DNA of 64,000 nt, taken from Volutella citrinella (taxonomy: Eukaryota > Ascomycota > Sordariomycetes > Hypocreales > Nectriaceae). The notes beneath the pieces were generated by a model, which worked only from the letters and a program-made list of their open reading frames with translations, was not told where the DNA came from and ran no database searches. Shown piece after piece: positions 58,901 to 64,000 of this stretch. Positions within the stretch are counted from its first letter, which is position 1; every line of letters begins with the position of its first letter. The position numbers and the translations under genes are program-made. The stretch covers positions 3,968,001 through 4,032,000 of the forward strand of contig JAWZSP010000004.1 of the NCBI GenBank assembly GCA_034401135.1. The letters are read 5' to 3'.

Positions 58901-60090
58901 ATGGGCAACGACACGGCTTTCGCCAATGCCGTCTCCATGATGGCCAACCAGACTCTCTTCGACACGACCCTCCCACCCTTGCCCGAATATACTCTCGTTC
59001 CCCAGGGCGATCTCGTCCCCTGGATGTCCGACTTCTGGTTCACCCTCATCGTTCCCGTTGTCGTCTACTGGGCGCTGTCCATGGTCTTCCACGCCTTTGA
59101 CGTCCTGGACCTCTTCCCCCAGTATCGCCTTCACACCCCCGAGGAGATCACCAAGCGCAACCACGTCTCGCGATACCAGGTCGCCCGGGATGTCATCTTC
59201 CAGCAGATAATCCAGATCGCCACCGGCGCCGCCCTCAGCCTGACTGAGCCCCCCGAGATGACCGGCAAGGGCGACTACGACGTCGCCGTCTGGGCCACGC
59301 GTGTCCGCCTGGCTCAGCGCGTCATCCCCGCAGTCCTCGGCCTGCTCGGCCTCAACTCCACGGCCATTGCCAAGAACCTCGTCCAGTCTTCACCCCTGCT
59401 TGCCGGCGCCGTTGCTGGCGGCTACTACCCCTTCCTCACCAACAGCGCCGGCGAGCTCGCCTTTGCCGACTGGGAGATCGCTGTCGCCAAGTTCATCTAC
59501 TGGGCTGCTGTGCCCGCGGTCCAGTTCCTCGTCGCAACCTGCATCCTCGACACCTGGCAGTACTTCCTGCACCGCCTCATGCACGTCCAACCCTGGCTTT
59601 ATGGTAAGTATCGACGCACTTCTGGCCCAACCCGCATCGCCCGACTCTAACACGCCTCGCAGCTACATTCCACTCCCGCCACCACCGCCTGTACGTCCCC
59701 TATGCCTACGGCGCCCTCTACAACCACCCCGTCGAGGGCTTCCTGCTCGACACCCTCGGCGCCAGCATTGCCTACAAGGCCACTTTCATGAACATGCGCC
59801 AGGGCATGATCTTCTTCTGCGGCTCCACCGTCAAGACTGTCGATGACCACTGCGGCTACTCGTTCCCCTGGGACCCCCTTCAGCTCATCTCCAGCAACAA
59901 TGCCGCCTACCACGACATCCACCACCAGCACTGGGGAATCAAGACCAACTTCGCCCAGCCCTTCTTCACCTTCTGGGATACCCTGCTCGACACCAAGTAC
60001 AAGGGCAAGCGCACCAACACGCCCCCTGGCCTGTTGAAGGGCAAGAAGCCCGTCATTGTTGAGGAATCCGACAACGAAAAGGACAACTAG
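58901..60090 (+). CDS. SUR2: Sphinganine C4-hydroxylase
   Basis: Sur2 hydroxylates dihydrosphingosine at C4 to phytosphingosine in the ER, using a di-iron centre. Two exons (58901-59603, 59663-60090) give 376 residues. Hydrophobic segments lie near residues 43-65, 150-180 and 200-220. The histidine boxes of the fatty-acid-hydroxylase/sterol-desaturase family are all present: HRLMH (about 223-227), HSRHH (about 238-242) and HDIHHQH (318-324), preceded by DDHCGYSFPWDPLQLIS. The C-terminus is charged (EESDNEKDN) without an obvious KKXX signal. The ATG has a good context (CAGCCATGGGC) and is the first ATG in frame. The long gene-poor flanks are unusual for this window. Confidence 0.94.
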
Positions 60091-63000
60091 GCGGGGAATG
60101 ATTGTCAAAATCTTCTACGGCTTACTGCTTCTTCCGTGTGCGCGCGCACACACTCGGTATTTGAAACTGGATTTAATACGAAATTGCCACGGGGCGCGAT
60201 TATTGTTTTTATCCCGCTCGTCACCGGCGCTACATTTTCGTTTGGGGCGCTCTGCTTTTGATTTTGGATTGGCGGGGCATGATTACAAGCACAACTACAA
60301 TGACAAACTGGGCTTGAAGCTTAAACGGTATTAATATTCCCCATCACTTGATGGTTTAATGGATGGGGTCGGGCTCCGCAATGGCGCGTTCAAAGCATCA
60401 TTTCTCATGCCCATCTCTCCACACTTCCTTCTCTGTTTTCCCGCCCTTGGAGTTGAGGGGCGGATGAGAGATTGCAGGTTCAATGTACAGTATTCACAGG
60501 AAAGGGGGCCGTCTCCGGCGACAGTCCGGCGGTGAGGAAAGACGGCAAGGTGATGGAACTGGTCCGACAGGCGTGCATCTTGGGTTACTGTATAATGCGC
60601 GGGCAACGCTCGGGACAAGGGAAGTTTGAGGAGCAGGAGGACTCACAGAACAGGAGGGACATGGTCTGGGTAGCCGCCGCGCTGCAGACAGGCACAGGGG
60701 AGGTAGATCAGACTTGGGACACGCCAACCAGTCTCCAACACTAATACTCTACGACGCTTGAATTGGCAAAGGCAAACTTGAACAGTTCAGAATGTGGGCC
60801 CATGTGTCCTTGTCGTGAGATGTTAGTCCAGTGGGGAATTCCACGAAGTTGTCCAGACAGAGCATTTGTGTATCATGACGCGAGCCCATCGAGTTGACCC
60901 CATGCGCACACCTAGTCTGAGAGGTTGCTCGCTTAGCTGAGGCTGAACAGAGTCCATGTCCGCATGACGGGAACGCAAGTTATGACAGCCATCTTACCCC
61001 ACACAAGCCTTGCGAGGCAGTGACTCCTAGTGTTCCCGACATGGCGCACGAACCAACATCATGCCAGTCGTGCATCTAACAAGAGGATAAACCGGAGGCC
61101 GTCAGCATGTTGGCACCTGGGCTGTTTATACCATCTGGGTTGTGTCGGGAAATGGTATTTCTCAGATGTCCGTACGTGATTCTCATCACACCGCATTTCC
61201 AGGCATGTTGCTCTGGTTCGTTAACATGGCGGATGGATTCCGTTCGGATCATTGCAACATGCAAAGGTATCACCATGTCCCATCCTAACCGTATCAGCGT
61301 GTGCAGCTTCTAAGCAGTCAAGGTCGGTCCATTTCACCAGCTTCGACCAGTTTAAACCGATTCCTCAGTCAATGCTGGCCATCTACTGGGTGACTATCAA
61401 GCCCTGGCCATGGTTCCGGGACAAGCACGTTTGATGTAACGCTGCCTTTCCCCAGGCATTTGCTTTGAGTGACAGCCAGATCCACAATGACGTGACAGCC
61501 ATGCTGGCATGGAGTCTGGAGATCGCGGGGGGGGGCTCCATCGTAGAATCGATTCATTGATTTGTTGCGTAGTCGATTGCCATTGCTTAAATCAGCAAAT
61601 TCTCGACTCCGATATTGGCCGTAGGGTAGACATTATGTCGAAGCATTCACTGATTCCACGGCGCTTGAGAGCCCTCCTACTTCACGTAGGTATTAGCAAA
61701 ACATCGTTATTGACGGAATGCCCCGACAGAAAGTAGAAGTTATCACTCGAGAGTACATAGTCTAGTTGAGAGTGTTGCTCGAGGCAGCCAAAGCACGTCT
61801 TGAGGCGGGAAACTAGACATGACAATAGGTGGGAACTACCCTAGATTCAGTATGACAACAGCAGTGTCTGGCTGGAGACGTGAATAATGCACTGATGAGA
61901 GATGGTTTGTCTCTTTTTACCGGCCCGAGGGCCCATGGACTCCGATGTCATCCAGCCGGGTTCGAAACATCCACAACCTACTACTTCCAGTCTTCAATGT
62001 CGTTCGGTTTGCCGAAGCTTCACAACACACAGCAACATACATTGAGATGTTTCGGTGTCACAAAAGCCAGATTATCTACCGCTGTAGTCCCGTAATCTCA
62101 CAGGGTTTAATTCATGTATCCGACCACTTGACGTTTGCGTCCTTCGTTCCACCATTCGCTTACAGACAAGCTCCCACAAACCCGTGGCCAGGACTTCATA
62201 CCCAGTGCTGGTATCTCACACAAGGGCCAATTCGCAGAACTGCCAGTGTCAAACTCTCTTGGCGGTGATACAAACTGCAAGTTGATATCGGCGAGACCCA
62301 AAACCACCGTCAAACATTGAATCCAGGCAGCAGCTTCCCAATGATGGACCTCACTGAGTCGGGTTAGGAGTCCGCCGAAGGGCCGAGGCGGGAAGAATGA
62401 ACAAAACAAAAACGTGATCACCGAGTTATTGTGCATAAGCGCTACTACCGCCGAGAGGATGATAATCCGATAATTCCCTTGCCGAGGAGGGGGTGGTGAA
62501 TCGGGCTTTGAGACAGCATCTCATGTTTCAAAGCCTCGTCGGCCTCTGTCGTCATACACGGGAAGTCACAGTTTTCTTTCTTTCTCGGAGGCTTGGACCT
62601 ACAGGGAGATTGATCTTCGACACGGCAATGATTCTTCGGCTACACGTTAGGCGAGAGTCATGGTACGAAGTACTTACTGTATTCGGGTTTGTAGATGTAA
62701 TCAGGAGGTTGCAACATCAACCTACCCTGGACTGGGCTCCATAGTGCAGAGTCCTGGTGCTAGGAGATGCTTGCTGGTTGATGCACGCAACTGGACGCCG
62801 ACCTTGTGGTTCTCACCCGGCGAAAGGCGGCTTGTCATGCCATCCGTTGCCCGGTGCAGCAATAGGCAACAGCAGTAATGGTGTCGCGCAATCAATCTCG
62901 GGGAGATACCGTACACGCGCGGCGACTGACGGGATCGCGACGATGTTGCCTTCGGCGTCACGACGGAGACTCTGCATCTACACGATTTCGGGATCTGGGG

Positions 63001-64000
63001 ATGTCTCGGGGACTTGGGGGGGTGAGAAGTGACCCATTCACGCTGTAGTCGAGCGCACAGATCAGAAAGCCATGTCACCAATTCACGCTCGTGTTCCCAC
63101 GGCACACGATGCGTGATCGTGGAACCGCCCCGTCGGCGTGAATTCCAAAGATGCCTCCCCTCTCCCTCCCCCCCTACGGCGCAACAAAGCCTCACTCAAC
63201 CGTAGCACCGGGACGTCCGGTGGCTGGGGAAACTATGTATGTAGGCGTATGCGATGCAATTTTACGGCCTCTGGGCGCCGCCATTGAGTCATTGACTCAA
63301 CGATATGCAGCTGCCTGGCGAGGATGGAGACGACGACGTGGGCACTTTCTTCTGCTTCGTTTCTTTTTGCCCGGCCGGGGGGCTGGCGATCCGGGAACGA
63401 ATACCACCTCGATGGATGGGGGGGCGAAGAGGAAACAAAGTGTGGCAAGCTGAAGGGGGCGCCATTTGCTTTGCTTTCCTTGCCTTTCCGTCCTAGAGAT
63501 TGCGCCTGTCGGTGACGGAACCCAGCCCGGTGGACCGGCGCGCCCACAGATCGCCGTGGCTTGTCATGTTTGTTTGTGATTCTGGCTTGCTTGTTTGCTT
63601 TTCCATCGCTTCCCTTTGCACCCCCACGCTGGCCTCCTCCTTCAGGCCTCGCAGATGCTCGTTGCTTCTTTCTTGCATGCCGGCTGAAGGTTCCGGGTTG
63701 GGGATCGCCCTAATAGTCCCTGGCGATTGCTTGCCTGCTTGTTTGTTTGTTTGGTAGCTTGCCATGGGTTGTTGGACTAGTAGTGATGCTGCAGTACTAG
63801 CAGTAACTGCTTTGTCCGACGGCCTCGCCTCGCCTCGCCGTCCTTGCTTGTTTGTGCAGCTGTTGTGGGCGGGCGCACAGGAACGGTCAATGGGCACGAG
63901 ATTGCGTGGAGCCGAGCCTGATAGATCTGGCTCGCCTCAACCGGCACTCCCTGCCTGTGCTTGCAGCATGTGTGGTACGTAGCACGAGTTGAACCCCATC
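60091..64000. other. 3.9-kb terminal region without a supported gene
   Basis: After the SUR2 3' UTR no convincing coding, tRNA or rRNA signal is seen to the window end. Open frames (for example 62107-62436 minus, 62722-63195 minus, 63493-63897 minus) overlap on opposite strands and show no motif or splice support. A CTTG/TTTG microsatellite of about four units lies at 63738-63752. The region may be the upstream part of a gene beyond the edge. Confidence 0.5.
63738..63752. repeat. TTTG microsatellite
   Basis: About four tandem TTTG-type units in the gene-free right end. No function is suggested. Confidence 0.55.

Noticed and set aside
61950..61980. GGGTTCGAA resembling a tRNA T-arm
   Set aside because: The flanking bases do not form the five-pair stem and no acceptor or anticodon arm can be placed around it.

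Overview
This window comes from the nuclear genome of a filamentous ascomycete (Pezizomycotina). The proteins look most like Sordariomycetes, probably Hypocreales, but the species cannot be named from sequence alone. The case rests on gene style: compact genes with introns of about 50-110 nt, GT..CTRAC..YAG splice signals, Kozak-like CCACCATGG starts, two Zn2Cys6 regulators, a PDR-type ABC transporter and fungal versions of Prp8, Itc1, Emp47 and Sur2. I resolve 22 protein-coding genes; one runs off the left edge. For every multi-exon gene the exon phases add up to an open frame.

Layout. 1-8.8 kb is a dense housekeeping block: PRP8 (5' part, minus), a complex I B15/NDUFB4-type subunit, SAP18, PRP18 and CSN1. 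8.8-14.25 kb has no gene I can support, although it contains an isolated CCAAT/TATA pair. 14.25-17.4 kb is a large Zn2Cys6 activator resembling the CTF1/FarA group. 19.1-40.7 kb is again mainly housekeeping: an M24B Xaa-Pro peptidase, an Emp47/ERGIC-53-type cargo lectin, ALG8, ITC1, a GTT1-like glutathione transferase, a mitochondrial PPR protein, the kinetochore protein Mis12/Mtw1, a proline-rich protein and TCTP.

41.8-55.3 kb has an accessory character: a secreted PAN-like protein, a PDR multidrug transporter, a divergent Zn2Cys6 regulator, a MetX-like alpha/beta hydrolase, a formamidase and a small six-cysteine secreted protein. Regulator, exporter and two small-molecule enzymes in a row look like a detoxification or catabolic module; that is inference. 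The right end holds only SUR2 (58.9-60.1 kb), flanked by about 3.5 and 3.9 kb with no convincing gene.

Functional themes. PRP8 and PRP18 serve the spliceosome. SAP18 and ITC1 act on chromatin. ALG8 and the Emp47-type lectin act on N-glycoprotein synthesis and cargo export in the ER. CSN1 controls cullin deneddylation. Many neighbours are head-to-head pairs sharing one upstream region: PRP8/B15, SAP18/PRP18, lectin/ALG8, MIS12/proline-rich, TCTP/PAN, transporter/regulator and MetX-like/formamidase. I saw no tRNA, rRNA, CRISPR array or intact transposon.
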